From: Planctomycetota bacterium
GTDB lineage: Bacteria; Planctomycetota; Phycisphaerae; Phycisphaerales; UBA1924
Assembly (NCBI GenBank): GCA_018242625.1
Contig: JAFEBO010000006.1
Location: 467,132-531,131, forward strand
DNA length: 64,000 bases
Direction of reading: 5' to 3'
The notes below the pieces were generated by a model. It did not search any database, was not told the origin of the DNA, and saw only the letters and a program-made list of their open reading frames with translations. The position numbers were made by a program, and so were the translations under genes. Shown in pieces: positions 25,429-32,340 of the stretch; positions within the stretch are counted from its first letter, which is position 1; each line of letters starts with the position of its first letter.

Positions 25429-25784
25429 AACTCATCATCGCGATCATCAGGCCGGAGCGTTTGCAGGCGGTGCAGGATGCCCTGCAGAAGACGCTGGACG
25501 AGGGTGACAACTACCGCATCACCGTGGCATCGGTGGACGGGCACGGGCGGGCGACGGGCGAGATCGAGTATTTCCGCGGTCAGCAGGTGCGGACGCGCAT
25601 GGCCCAGAAAACACAGATCACCATCGGCGTGAACGACGCTTACGTGGAGCGGGCGATCGACGCGATCGTTGCCGCTGCGCGGGGCGGATCGGGGGGCGAG
25701 ATCGGCGACGGGAAGATCTTCGTTCTGCCGCTCGAGCAGTGCGTGCGGATCAGGACGGGAGAGCGTGGCGGGAGCGCGATCTAG
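25425..25784 (+). CDS. PII nitrogen-regulatory protein without the uridylylation tyrosine
   Basis: This 119-residue PII protein should bind ATP/ADP and 2-oxoglutarate and gate the neighbouring Amt. The C-terminal signature I-G-D-G-K-I-F-V-L-P-L-E-Q-C-V-R-I-R-T-G-E is intact. Aligned with E. coli GlnB, the T-loop reads E-Y-F-R-G-Q-Q-V, so Phe50 replaces Tyr46 and Val55 replaces Tyr51, the residue uridylylated in proteobacteria; the serine modified in cyanobacteria is also absent. A short insert (L-D-E-G-D-N) follows the first helix. It starts with GTG overlapping the amt stop, so translation is coupled. Confidence 0.9.
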   Translation: MKLIIAIIRPERLQAVQDALQKTLDEGDNYRITVASVDGHGRATGEIEYFRGQQVRTRMAQKTQITIGVNDAYVERAIDAIVAAARGGSGGEIGDGKIFVLPLEQCVRIRTGERGGSAI

Positions 25785-25799
25785 GCGTACCGCCGCGGT

Positions 25800-26429
25800 T
25801 CAGGGTGTGCCCTGGTAGAACTGAATCGCCAGGGGCCTGATGGCGACGGCCTGCCAGGTGTTGCCGCTCCTGCGCCATTCGATGGCCCACCACGAAACGT
25901 GGGGGAAGTTCCACGCCTCGGGCGTCACGCGGACTCGCATCTGTGTGTTCATCCGGTCTGGGAGGTCGCGGGATGGTGCGATCTGGAGTTCCTGGATGGC
26001 CCAGTCCTTGACGCGGTAGGTCTGTCCCAGGTCGGTTCGGACCGCGGCGATGATGCCGGGCTTGTCGAGGCCCGCGGGGGCACGAAAGTAAATCATTCTG
26101 GCGCCGGGATCGAGGAGGCTCTCGAGGGCAGGAAGATCGACCTTTGCCGTTGCCCGCAGGAGTTCCTGGGATCGGCGGGCGATCTGCTCGCGGTCGGTCA
26201 CGACGAGCTTTGCCAGAGCGAAGAACGCGCCGGCCGCAAACGCCCCGCAGAGAAGGAAGACGATGCCCTTGCTCGGCTCGCCGCGCCGGCGCATGAAGAG
26301 TGCGGCGAGGAGGCCCGCCAGGAGCGAGCAGAGCATGAAGATCCAAGGCTGCTCAAAGAGAAGGATGGAGAGCGTGAGCGGCTCGCTGAGCGGGGGAGGG
26401 GCGTCGGGGAGCTGGAGTGGTGATTGCAT
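25800..26429 (-). CDS. Membrane protein with SnoaL/NTF2-like domain
   Basis: This 209-residue protein has two hydrophobic segments (about residues 25-50 and 55-80, the first ending in M-R-R-R-G) and a C-terminal region of about 120 residues that looks like the SnoaL/NTF2-like cone fold: an early helix with E-L-L-R-A-T-A-K-V-D-L-P-A-L-E-S-L-L-D-P-G-A-R, then beta strands ending V-S-W-W-A-I-E-W-R-R-S-G-N-T-W-Q-A. No catalytic residue can be named. The ATG 48 bases into the open frame was used. It is divergent from the cyclodeaminase gene by 36 bases. Confidence 0.6.
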   Translation of the reverse strand: MQSPLQLPDAPPPLSEPLTLSILLFEQPWIFMLCSLLAGLLAALFMRRRGEPSKGIVFLLCGAFAAGAFFALAKLVVTDREQIARRSQELLRATAKVDLPALESLLDPGARMIYFRAPAGLDKPGIIAAVRTDLGQTYRVKDWAIQELQIAPSRDLPDRMNTQMRVRVTPEAWNFPHVSWWAIEWRRSGNTWQAVAIRPLAIQFYQGTP

Positions 26430-26454
26430 CGGGGCTCGCGGACTGTGCGGGGCG

Positions 26455-26460
26455 TACGCT
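26455..26460 (+). promoter_or_regulatory. -10-like TACGCT, leaderless start of cyclodeaminase gene
   Basis: TACGCT is five bases before the ATG at 26466 with no Shine-Dalgarno sequence, and excludes the ATG 42 bases upstream. Confidence 0.5.
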
Positions 26461-26465
26461 CCGGC

Positions 26466-27071
26466 ATGGCCGATCAATCGTTCGCCGAGATGCGCTTCGC
26501 AGATTTCCTGGGTGCGGTTGCCGCCAAGTCGCCGGCACCCGGCGGCGGGGCGGTGGCATCATCGTGCGGCGCTCTGGCGGCGGCGCTCGCGCAGATGGTT
26601 GTGAACTACTCCCTGGGCAAGAAAAACCTGGAGGCTCATCAGCCGGCTCTCAAGGAAGCGGTCGGGAAGCTGGAGCGGGCGCGTGCCTTGCTCCTGGAAC
26701 TCGCCCGGGAGGATGCCGCGGCCTATTCGCTGCTCAACGAGCTTCAGAAACTGCCCGAAAGCGATCCCCGCCGGAGCGGGCTGGCGGAGGCGCAGCTTTT
26801 GGCTGTCCGCGTGCCCCAGAGCGTGGCGGCGGCCGGGGTTGACCTGCTCGTCGAGTTCGAGTCGCTGGCGGGCCGGACCAACCGGTTTCTGAGGAGCGAT
26901 CTGGGCATTGCGGCGGTGCTGGCCGAGGCGACGGTGCGGAGCGCCGTGTGGAATGTGCGGATCAACGCGATGGAACGTCCGGATCGGAAAGAGATCGAGG
27001 CGGCGTGCGACGGTGCAATCACGAAGGCGGCGGAGATCTGCCGGCGTGTCGAGCGGGCGTGCGCGGTCTAG
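26466..27071 (+). CDS. Formiminotetrahydrofolate cyclodeaminase / methenyl-THF cyclohydrolase family
   Basis: This 201-residue helical protein belongs to the FTCD_C/FchA family acting on one-carbon tetrahydrofolates (formimino-THF deamination or methenyl-THF hydrolysis). The folate-binding turn S-P-A-P-G-G-G-A-V-A-S (22-32) is diagnostic. Further family blocks are E-D-A-A-A-Y, V-P, and the C-terminal A-V-W-N-V-R-I-N. It stands alone, with no hut or purine gene beside it, so a general one-carbon role is more likely than histidine breakdown. With the PTPS-III-like gene it is the second folate-related gene in the window. Confidence 0.85.
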   Translation: MADQSFAEMRFADFLGAVAAKSPAPGGGAVASSCGALAAALAQMVVNYSLGKKNLEAHQPALKEAVGKLERARALLLELAREDAAAYSLLNELQKLPESDPRRSGLAEAQLLAVRVPQSVAAAGVDLLVEFESLAGRTNRFLRSDLGIAAVLAEATVRSAVWNVRINAMERPDRKEIEAACDGAITKAAEICRRVERACAV

Positions 27072-27080
27072 TGCGGACGC

Positions 27081-27114
27081 AAAAAAACAGCAACCCCCGC
27101 GGGGCGGGGGCTGC
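27081..27114 (-). terminator. Rho-independent terminator of the histone-like gene
   Basis: Read on the minus strand, a G+C-rich hairpin (arms of 11 bases with one mismatch, 27090-27114) is followed by seven T residues (27081-27087). It lies 22 bases after the stop of the basic-protein gene. It is also within 43 bases of the cyclodeaminase stop but lacks a matching T tail in that direction. Confidence 0.75.
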
Positions 27115-27135
27115 GTGTTTCGAATGCGGAGATTC

Positions 27136-27423
27136 TCAGGCCGCGCGGCGGTAGCTGCGACGGGCCGTCGAGAACTTGTACGAGAACTTCTTGGCCGAAG
27201 TGCGGCGGGCCTTGCGGGCCTTGCGCCAGGTGCCCGTCTTGCGGGTGTTCTTCTTCGAGTACTTGCTGAACGAGTAGTTGGACCAGCTGTTGGAGCGGGC
27301 GGTCTTGCGAGCCGTCTTGCGGGCGGTCTTGCGGGCCGTGGTGCGGCGGGCGGTGCGCTTGGTCGTCTTGTTGAAGCGCTTGGTCGTGCGTTTGGTGTTG
27401 CGCGAGTTCTTGCGGGTCGCCAT
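27136..27423 (-). CDS. Histone H1-like lysine/arginine-rich protein
   Basis: This 95-residue protein is about half Lys, Arg and Thr, with a fourfold T-A-R-K repeat near residues 30-45 and a tail containing S-K-Y-S-K-K-N-T-R-K. Such low-complexity basic proteins resemble the tail of eukaryotic linker histone and bacterial Hc1/AlgP-type proteins and would bind DNA or RNA without sequence specificity. There is no hydrophobic core. It starts at an ATG with a GGAG Shine-Dalgarno sequence and has its own strong terminator, so it is probably a well-expressed single gene. A nucleoid role is inferred from composition only. Confidence 0.75.
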   Translation of the reverse strand: MATRKNSRNTKRTTKRFNKTTKRTARRTTARKTARKTARKTARSNSWSNYSFSKYSKKNTRKTGTWRKARKARRTSAKKFSYKFSTARRSYRRAA

Positions 27424-27681
27424 GTCTGAGGTCTCCGAGATGCCCCTTGCGGAGCGAAGAGGCCGTCCCGACGGGGCGCCTCCGAACTTCGCGGCCAGCC
27501 GATCCATGCCGGCTGTCCAGATAACCGCGAACGCAAGGCCGATCGGCGATGAGCGGTCGGGACTTTGGCCGCGGGCCCGAAAAATCTGAAAATTCGGGGG
27601 TTCAGGGCGGGCGGCAGGTGAGCGCGGCAAAACCGACCGACATTTGTGCTTCGGGCCGGGCGACAACCAACACTTCCGATC

Positions 27682-29067
27682 GTGAACACGGCATCCAACA
27701 CAAACTCAGGCTGGACTCCCGATTCCTGGCGGTCGGCCCCGCTCGCGCACGGTGTGGAGTACCCGGACCGGCAGGCCGTTGCGCTGGCGGAAAAGCAGCT
27801 CCGCGAGCTGCCCCCGCTGGTGACCAGCTGGGAGATCGAGCGTCTGCGCGGCTTTCTGGCGGAGGCGGAGGAGGGGAAGCGATTTGTGCTGCAGGGGGGT
27901 GACTGCGCGGAAACGCTCGCGGACTGCAAGGCGAGCACGATCACGAGCAAGCTCAAGATCCTGTTGCAGATGTCGCTTGTTCTTGTGCACGGGCTGAAGA
28001 AGCCGGTGGTGCGTGTGGGGCGGTTTGCCGGCCAGTATGCCAAGCCCCGCAGCAGCGCGACCGAGACCCGCGAGGTGGGCGGGAGCAAGGTCACTCTGCC
28101 CAGCTATTTCGGCGACCTGTTCAACTCCGCCGAGTTCACCGCGGAGGCCCGGCGTCCGGATCCGGCGCTCATGGTGAGGGGCTACAAGCACGCGGCGCTG
28201 ACGCTGAACTTCATCCGAGCCCTGATCGACGGCGGGTTTGCGGATCTGCACCACCCGGAATACTGGGACCTTTCGTTCTTCCATCATGCGAGCCTTTCTG
28301 AGCAGGTCCGCGCCGAGTACAGGCGCATGACCGACAACCTCGCCGACGGGCTGCGTTTCATGGAAGCGCTGGGTGAGAAGACGGTCGATGATCTGACCCG
28401 CGTCGAGTTCTTCACGAGCCACGAGGGCCTGAGCCTGGAGTACGAGAGCGCACAGACGCGGACTGTGCCGCGCCGCGAAGGGCATTACAACCTATCCACG
28501 CACTTCCCCTGGATCGGCGAGCGGACGCGTTCACTGACGGGCGCGCACGCGGAGTTTTTCCGGGGAATCCGCAATCCGATCGGCGTGAAGATCGGCCCCA
28601 AGGCGACGCCGGCGGAGGTCATCGCGCTGTGCGAGAAGCTCAACCCGCTCAACGAACGCGGGCGCCTGGCGCTGATCTGCCGCATGGGAAAGCCGAGCGT
28701 GGCCCAGGCGCTGCCTCCGATCGTCGAGGCGGTCCACAGTGCCGGAAAGCGTGTTCTGTGGATGTGCGACCCGATGCACGGAAATCAGATCACGACCTCG
28801 AGCGGCATCAAGACCCGCTCCTTTGATGCGATCCTGGGCGAACTCGAAGAGACCTGCCGCGTGCACGCGCGGCTGGGGACGGTGCTGGGGGGCGTGCACT
28901 TTGAACTGACGGGCGAGGACGTGACCGAGTGCATCGGCGGCGGCGCCGGCGTGACCGAAGCGGACCTGAGCAGCAACTACGCGAGCCCGTGCGATCCCCG
29001 CCTGAACTACCAGCAGGCCCTGGAAATGGCGTTTTTGCTGTCGCGGGCGCTGTCCAAGTCCCGTTAA
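27682..29067 (+). CDS. aroG: Class II (plant-type) DAHP synthase
   Basis: This enzyme condenses phosphoenolpyruvate and erythrose 4-phosphate to DAHP, the first step of the shikimate pathway. The 461-residue product matches class II enzymes in length and in blocks G-G-D-C-A-E (72-77, metal cysteine), V-G-R-F-A-G-Q-Y-A-K-P-R-S (112-124), G-P-K-A-T, W-M-C-D-P-M-H-G-N and L-G-G-V-H-F-E-L-T-G-E-D-V-T-E-C-I-G-G. It is unrelated in sequence to E. coli AroFGH. The GTG start precedes the conserved N-terminal W-x-P-x-S-W-R; an earlier TTG is possible. The gene symbol is used loosely for this class. Confidence 0.93.
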   Translation: MNTASNTNSGWTPDSWRSAPLAHGVEYPDRQAVALAEKQLRELPPLVTSWEIERLRGFLAEAEEGKRFVLQGGDCAETLADCKASTITSKLKILLQMSLVLVHGLKKPVVRVGRFAGQYAKPRSSATETREVGGSKVTLPSYFGDLFNSAEFTAEARRPDPALMVRGYKHAALTLNFIRALIDGGFADLHHPEYWDLSFFHHASLSEQVRAEYRRMTDNLADGLRFMEALGEKTVDDLTRVEFFTSHEGLSLEYESAQTRTVPRREGHYNLSTHFPWIGERTRSLTGAHAEFFRGIRNPIGVKIGPKATPAEVIALCEKLNPLNERGRLALICRMGKPSVAQALPPIVEAVHSAGKRVLWMCDPMHGNQITTSSGIKTRSFDAILGELEETCRVHARLGTVLGGVHFELTGEDVTECIGGGAGVTEADLSSNYASPCDPRLNYQQALEMAFLLSRALSKSR

Positions 29068-29129
29068 GGGTCGATTTTTGTGCGAAGTCCGCGAAAGTCG
29101 GCCCCGGCGCGGCCCGATGGGACTTTGGC

Positions 29130-29468
29130 ATGTCCCGCACTTCCACTGAAAATCAGATGACTGTCGCCGACTGCGGTCCGATTCGCTTCGAGCGTCGGCG
29201 CTCGGAACGGTCGAAGGTGGACGGATCCGCCGTCGCGGTCTTCACCCGTCCGGGGCGTTCTCCGCTGCTGACGAGCGTGAAAGTGACGGACGCCTGCCCC
29301 GGCGGGCTGGGCGTGCAGACGGATGTTGAACTCAAGCCGGGAACAAACTTCGCGCTGTATCCCGACGATGCGATGCTGCCGCGCCGATTTGGTCGAGTGG
29401 TGGCCTGCGCTCGGACGCGTCAGGGCTACCGGCTCGGCCTCCAGTTTCAGCAGGCGATCGCGGCCTGA
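29130..29468 (+). CDS. PilZ-domain protein
   Basis: This 112-residue single-domain protein looks like a PilZ domain, which binds cyclic di-GMP. The R-x-x-x-R element appears as R-R-R-S-E-R-S near residue 20, and the second element, normally [D/N]-x-S-x-x-G, appears as D-A-C-P-G-G, with Cys in place of Ser. The later G-R-V-V-A-C-A-R-T-R-Q-G-Y-R-L-G-L-Q-F is the usual final pair of strands. It lies 62 bases after the DAHP synthase stop and converges with the glycosyltransferase gene, two bases apart. Binding to c-di-GMP is not assured given the substitution. Confidence 0.7.
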   Translation: MSRTSTENQMTVADCGPIRFERRRSERSKVDGSAVAVFTRPGRSPLLTSVKVTDACPGGLGVQTDVELKPGTNFALYPDDAMLPRRFGRVVACARTRQGYRLGLQFQQAIAA

Positions 29469-29470
29469 AT

Positions 29471-30310
29471 TCAGGTGAACTCGGAAGTCTGCTTCTGCTC
29501 TGCGCTTGGGAGCCTTTGTTTCTCTTCGTGTTCCCGCATGGTGAGCTCGTAGAGCACGATGTGCTTCATGAGCGTGCCGGCGGCGCTCGACGTGGCGCCC
29601 AGGACGCCTCTCCAGCCGTCCCGCCAGGCCTGTTTCACCAGCATCTGCTTGAGGAACGCGAGGATGCCCGTGGTGGAGACCGTGAACGCGGTGGAGCGTT
29701 CGCCACGCTCGAAGAGCGCATCGGCGGCGACCCGCGCGTAGACCGCCTGGCGGGCCAGGTGCTGAGAGAAACTCGAGAAGGAGTCGTGCCGGAGCGTGCC
29801 CTCCAGGTCGCGTTCTTCTCCCGCGCCCGGGAGCAGTTCGAGCTTGTCGTGCGGCTCGATCCCGGCCCACTTGGCGAAGCCTCGCCGCACGAGTCTCAGG
29901 CGGCGTTCGGGCTGCCAGCAGTGATCGAGGAAGCGGCCGGCGAAGTAGAGCTTGCGGTTTACCCGGTATCCGGAGATGTGCGGGTCGTTGAGTTCGACGG
30001 CGCGAACGATCGAGCGGACCAGATCGGGCTCCGGGGGCTCGTCGCTGTCGAGGCAGAGGACCCAGGGCCTGGAGCAGCTGTCGAGCGCGAGCTGCTTGGT
30101 CTTGATGTAGCCAAGCCAGGGAGAGGAAATGACGCGAGCCTTGTGGCGCTCGAGCAGTTCGATCGTGCCGTCCTGCGAGCCGCTGTCCACGGCGACGACC
30201 TCGCCAGCCGCCGGGCCCTCTCCGGCGACGATCGGCGCGACGGCATCAAGGACTCGGCCGAGCGTGCCCTTGTTGTTCTTGCAGACAATGGAAATGGAAA
30301 CAGGAGGCAT
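29471..30310 (-). CDS. Glycosyltransferase family 2, WaaE/KdtX-like
   Basis: This 279-residue cytoplasmic-side glycosyltransferase has a GT-A fold. The start S-I-S-I-V-C-K-N-N is followed by V-A-V-D-S-G-S-Q-D-G-T and the metal-binding D-S-D-E-P-P-E (DxD position). L-Y-F-A-G-R-F-L-D-H-C-W-Q-P-E-R-R-L-R-L matches family members that add a beta-glucosyl unit to the LPS inner core (WaaE/KdtX). It is divergent, by 40 bases, from a Kdo/heptose-kinase-like gene, which supports an LPS-core role. Sugar and acceptor are inferred. Confidence 0.83.
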   Translation of the reverse strand: MPPVSISIVCKNNKGTLGRVLDAVAPIVAGEGPAAGEVVAVDSGSQDGTIELLERHKARVISSPWLGYIKTKQLALDSCSRPWVLCLDSDEPPEPDLVRSIVRAVELNDPHISGYRVNRKLYFAGRFLDHCWQPERRLRLVRRGFAKWAGIEPHDKLELLPGAGEERDLEGTLRHDSFSSFSQHLARQAVYARVAADALFERGERSTAFTVSTTGILAFLKQMLVKQAWRDGWRGVLGATSSAAGTLMKHIVLYELTMREHEEKQRLPSAEQKQTSEFT

Positions 30311-30338
30311 GGAGAGGGCAACAGTTTATGTAGTCGGA

Positions 30339-30344
30339 TAGGCT
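30339..30344 (+). promoter_or_regulatory. -10-like TAGGCT, leaderless start of kinase-like gene
   Basis: TAGGCT lies six bases before the GTG start with no Shine-Dalgarno sequence. Confidence 0.5.
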
Positions 30345-30350
30345 GGCCCC

Positions 30351-31217
30351 GTGCGTTCAGATGCCAATCCCGAATTTCGGTTCGACAAGGTCTCGCCCGC
30401 GTGGGCGGGTTCGCGTGCGCTTGTTGAGGGGGTGCTGCGGTCGCTTGAGGCAAGGGACATCCCGCTTGGGGTTCGGCTGCTCAAGGCGCAGGAAGGATCC
30501 ATGGTTGTCCGCGCCGTGGTGGGTGAAAAGGCGCTCATCGTGAAGCGGCGAAAGCTAGAGGGCGTTCGCCAGCGGGTGGCGAACCGGGCGCACGCATCCC
30601 GGGCATTCAGGCAGTGGAGAGGGATCAAACTGCTCGTCCGGGCGGGCATCCCCGTTTCCCGCCCGGTGGCGGTCGTGAGCCGGCGCGGGCATTGCGAGTG
30701 GCTCGTTCTGGAAGAAGTTCCCGGTGAGACGGCGCTCGCGTTGTTGACCGGAAGAGCGCTGTCGGTTCGCGATCAGCACGCCGCGGCGAGAGCCGTTGGA
30801 GTCCAAGCGAGCACGCTCCTGCGTGCCGGGCTGACCAATCGAGACCACAAACTGTCGAACATCGTCGTTTCCATGGAAGACGGCGTGCCGCTGGTGACGC
30901 TGATCGACACGGTCGCGATCCGCCGGCGCGGGAACCCGGGGGAGCTGGTGCGCATGCTCGCCACGCTGCTGATCGAGGCGATCGGGGTGCAGCACCCGCC
31001 CCGCGGCGCGATAGCTTTTCGGGCGCTGCGCGATGCCTGCGCCGCGTGGCTCGAAGCGACGCTCGGCAGGCCGCTGGGTGCGCACAAGGGCGACCGCAAG
31101 GCGCTTCGGGCCCTGGTTCGCAGCACCGCCCGGCGCATCGATCAGTATGTGCGAACGCACGGCGACCCCACGCCCGAGGTCTCTCCCCTGGAAACGCCGA
31201 AGTGGCCGGACAGGTAA
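30351..31217 (+). CDS. LPS kinase-like protein (Kdo/WaaP family)
   Basis: This 288-residue protein has the protein-kinase fold as seen in the lipopolysaccharide kinases WaaP and KdkA. The ATP-lysine is probably in A-L-I-V-K-R-R, the catalytic loop is N-R-D-H-K-L-S-N-I-V (Asp165, Lys167, Asn170), and the metal aspartate is Asp186 in T-L-I-D-T-V-A. It would phosphorylate the inner core of LPS on the cytoplasmic face. The divergent LPS-core-type glycosyltransferase next door agrees with this. An undefined aminoglycoside-kinase-like function is the main alternative. The GTG start follows a -10-like hexamer. Confidence 0.78.
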   Translation: MRSDANPEFRFDKVSPAWAGSRALVEGVLRSLEARDIPLGVRLLKAQEGSMVVRAVVGEKALIVKRRKLEGVRQRVANRAHASRAFRQWRGIKLLVRAGIPVSRPVAVVSRRGHCEWLVLEEVPGETALALLTGRALSVRDQHAAARAVGVQASTLLRAGLTNRDHKLSNIVVSMEDGVPLVTLIDTVAIRRRGNPGELVRMLATLLIEAIGVQHPPRGAIAFRALRDACAAWLEATLGRPLGAHKGDRKALRALVRSTARRIDQYVRTHGDPTPEVSPLETPKWPDR

Positions 31218-31271
31218 CTTCGGGCCGGAGTGAGGCTTGGCCTGGGGGTGGCGCGAGGGGGGCGGGCGGCT

Positions 31272-31277
31272 TACTCT
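31272..31277 (+). promoter_or_regulatory. -10-like TACTCT, start of DNA methyltransferase gene
   Basis: TACTCT lies six bases before the ATG. GGAG in the spacer is too close to serve as a normal ribosome-binding site. Confidence 0.4.
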
Positions 31278-31283
31278 GGAGTG

Positions 31284-32267
31284 ATGAGCGCCACTCAGAA
31301 GAGCGGGAGCCCGATTGCCAGAGAGCGGAAGCGGACCGCAAAGAAACATGCGGCCTCGCTCGATCAGTCGTACCGCAAGAAGTCTTCGTCCAAGCCTCTG
31401 CTCACGCTTGCTGATCCGGAGCTGCGCATCTATATCGGCGACTGCCGCGAGATCATCCCAAGCATTCCGGAGTGTGCCGCGGGGCAGGTCGATCTGGTTT
31501 TCGCCGATCCGCCCTTCAACTGGAGCGTCCCGTACGACCACTGGCACGACGGCATGCCGCGCAGCGACTACCTCGATTTCACCTACGCATGGCTCAAGGC
31601 CTGCGCCGATTCGCTCGCCCCGCACGGCGCGATGTGGGTCAATATTCCCGATGACACTGCCGCCGAGATCGTGGTTTATCTGAAGCGTCTGGGTCTGCAC
31701 ATGGTCAACTGGTGCATCTGGCACTACCGCTTCGGCCAGAACAACAGGGCCCGCTTCATCAACAGCAAGGTCCACGCGCTCTACTTCGCCCGGGAAGACG
31801 ACGCGAAGAAACGCCGCTGGAACCCGAAGCAGGTGCTCGAGATGTCCGATCGCGCCAGCACCTACGGCGATAAGCGGACGCTCAACAAGAAGGACGGCAT
31901 GCCCGCGGGGATGCGCGTGCCGATGGACGTGTGGTACGGGCCGAATTGGGGCCGCATCCAGGGCAACAACAAGGAACGCCGCCCGCGCCACCACAACCAG
32001 CTCCCCGAGGTTTATCTCGAACGCGTCATCGAAGCCTGCAGCAATCCGGGCGATCTGGTCATGGACCCGTTCCTCGGCAGCGGCACGACGGGCGTTGTCG
32101 CCCACGCGCTCAAGCGCCGCTTCATCGGCTGCGAGTTCAGCCCGGACAATGCGAGGAGCGCCTTCGAACGCATCCACAAAGTCGGCGCGATCAATATCGG
32201 CAAGTCACGCGGCATGAGCAGCGCGATCGCTCCGCGGCGAAGCCTGCTGAAGCAGTTCGCGTCGTAG
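31284..32267 (+). CDS. Solitary DNA (adenine-N6 or cytosine-N4) methyltransferase
   Basis: This 327-residue AdoMet-dependent DNA methyltransferase has the catalytic motif IV D-P-P-F (75-78) near the N-terminus and the AdoMet motif I D-P-F-L-G-S-G-T-T (261-269) near the C-terminus, the beta-class order also used by CcrM and many type II enzymes. The N-terminal 45 residues are basic. No restriction endonuclease, specificity subunit or Vsr gene is adjacent, so it is an orphan enzyme, perhaps regulatory. The recognition sequence cannot be read from the protein. The ATG was chosen because upstream residues are low in complexity and a -10-like hexamer precedes it. Confidence 0.88.
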   Translation: MSATQKSGSPIARERKRTAKKHAASLDQSYRKKSSSKPLLTLADPELRIYIGDCREIIPSIPECAAGQVDLVFADPPFNWSVPYDHWHDGMPRSDYLDFTYAWLKACADSLAPHGAMWVNIPDDTAAEIVVYLKRLGLHMVNWCIWHYRFGQNNRARFINSKVHALYFAREDDAKKRRWNPKQVLEMSDRASTYGDKRTLNKKDGMPAGMRVPMDVWYGPNWGRIQGNNKERRPRHHNQLPEVYLERVIEACSNPGDLVMDPFLGSGTTGVVAHALKRRFIGCEFSPDNARSAFERIHKVGAINIGKSRGMSSAIAPRRSLLKQFAS

Positions 32268-32340
32268 GCCCGGTGCGCCCGCGCGAGAGCGCCGCCACGC
32301 CCATTGCCCGAATCCGATGTTCGCCTGCCAAGAATGAGCG

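Noticed and set aside
29085..29128. AAAGTC...GACTTT inverted repeat between the DAHP synthase and PilZ genes
   Set aside because: Imperfect inner pairing and no T tail, so neither a terminator nor a riboswitch can be supported.
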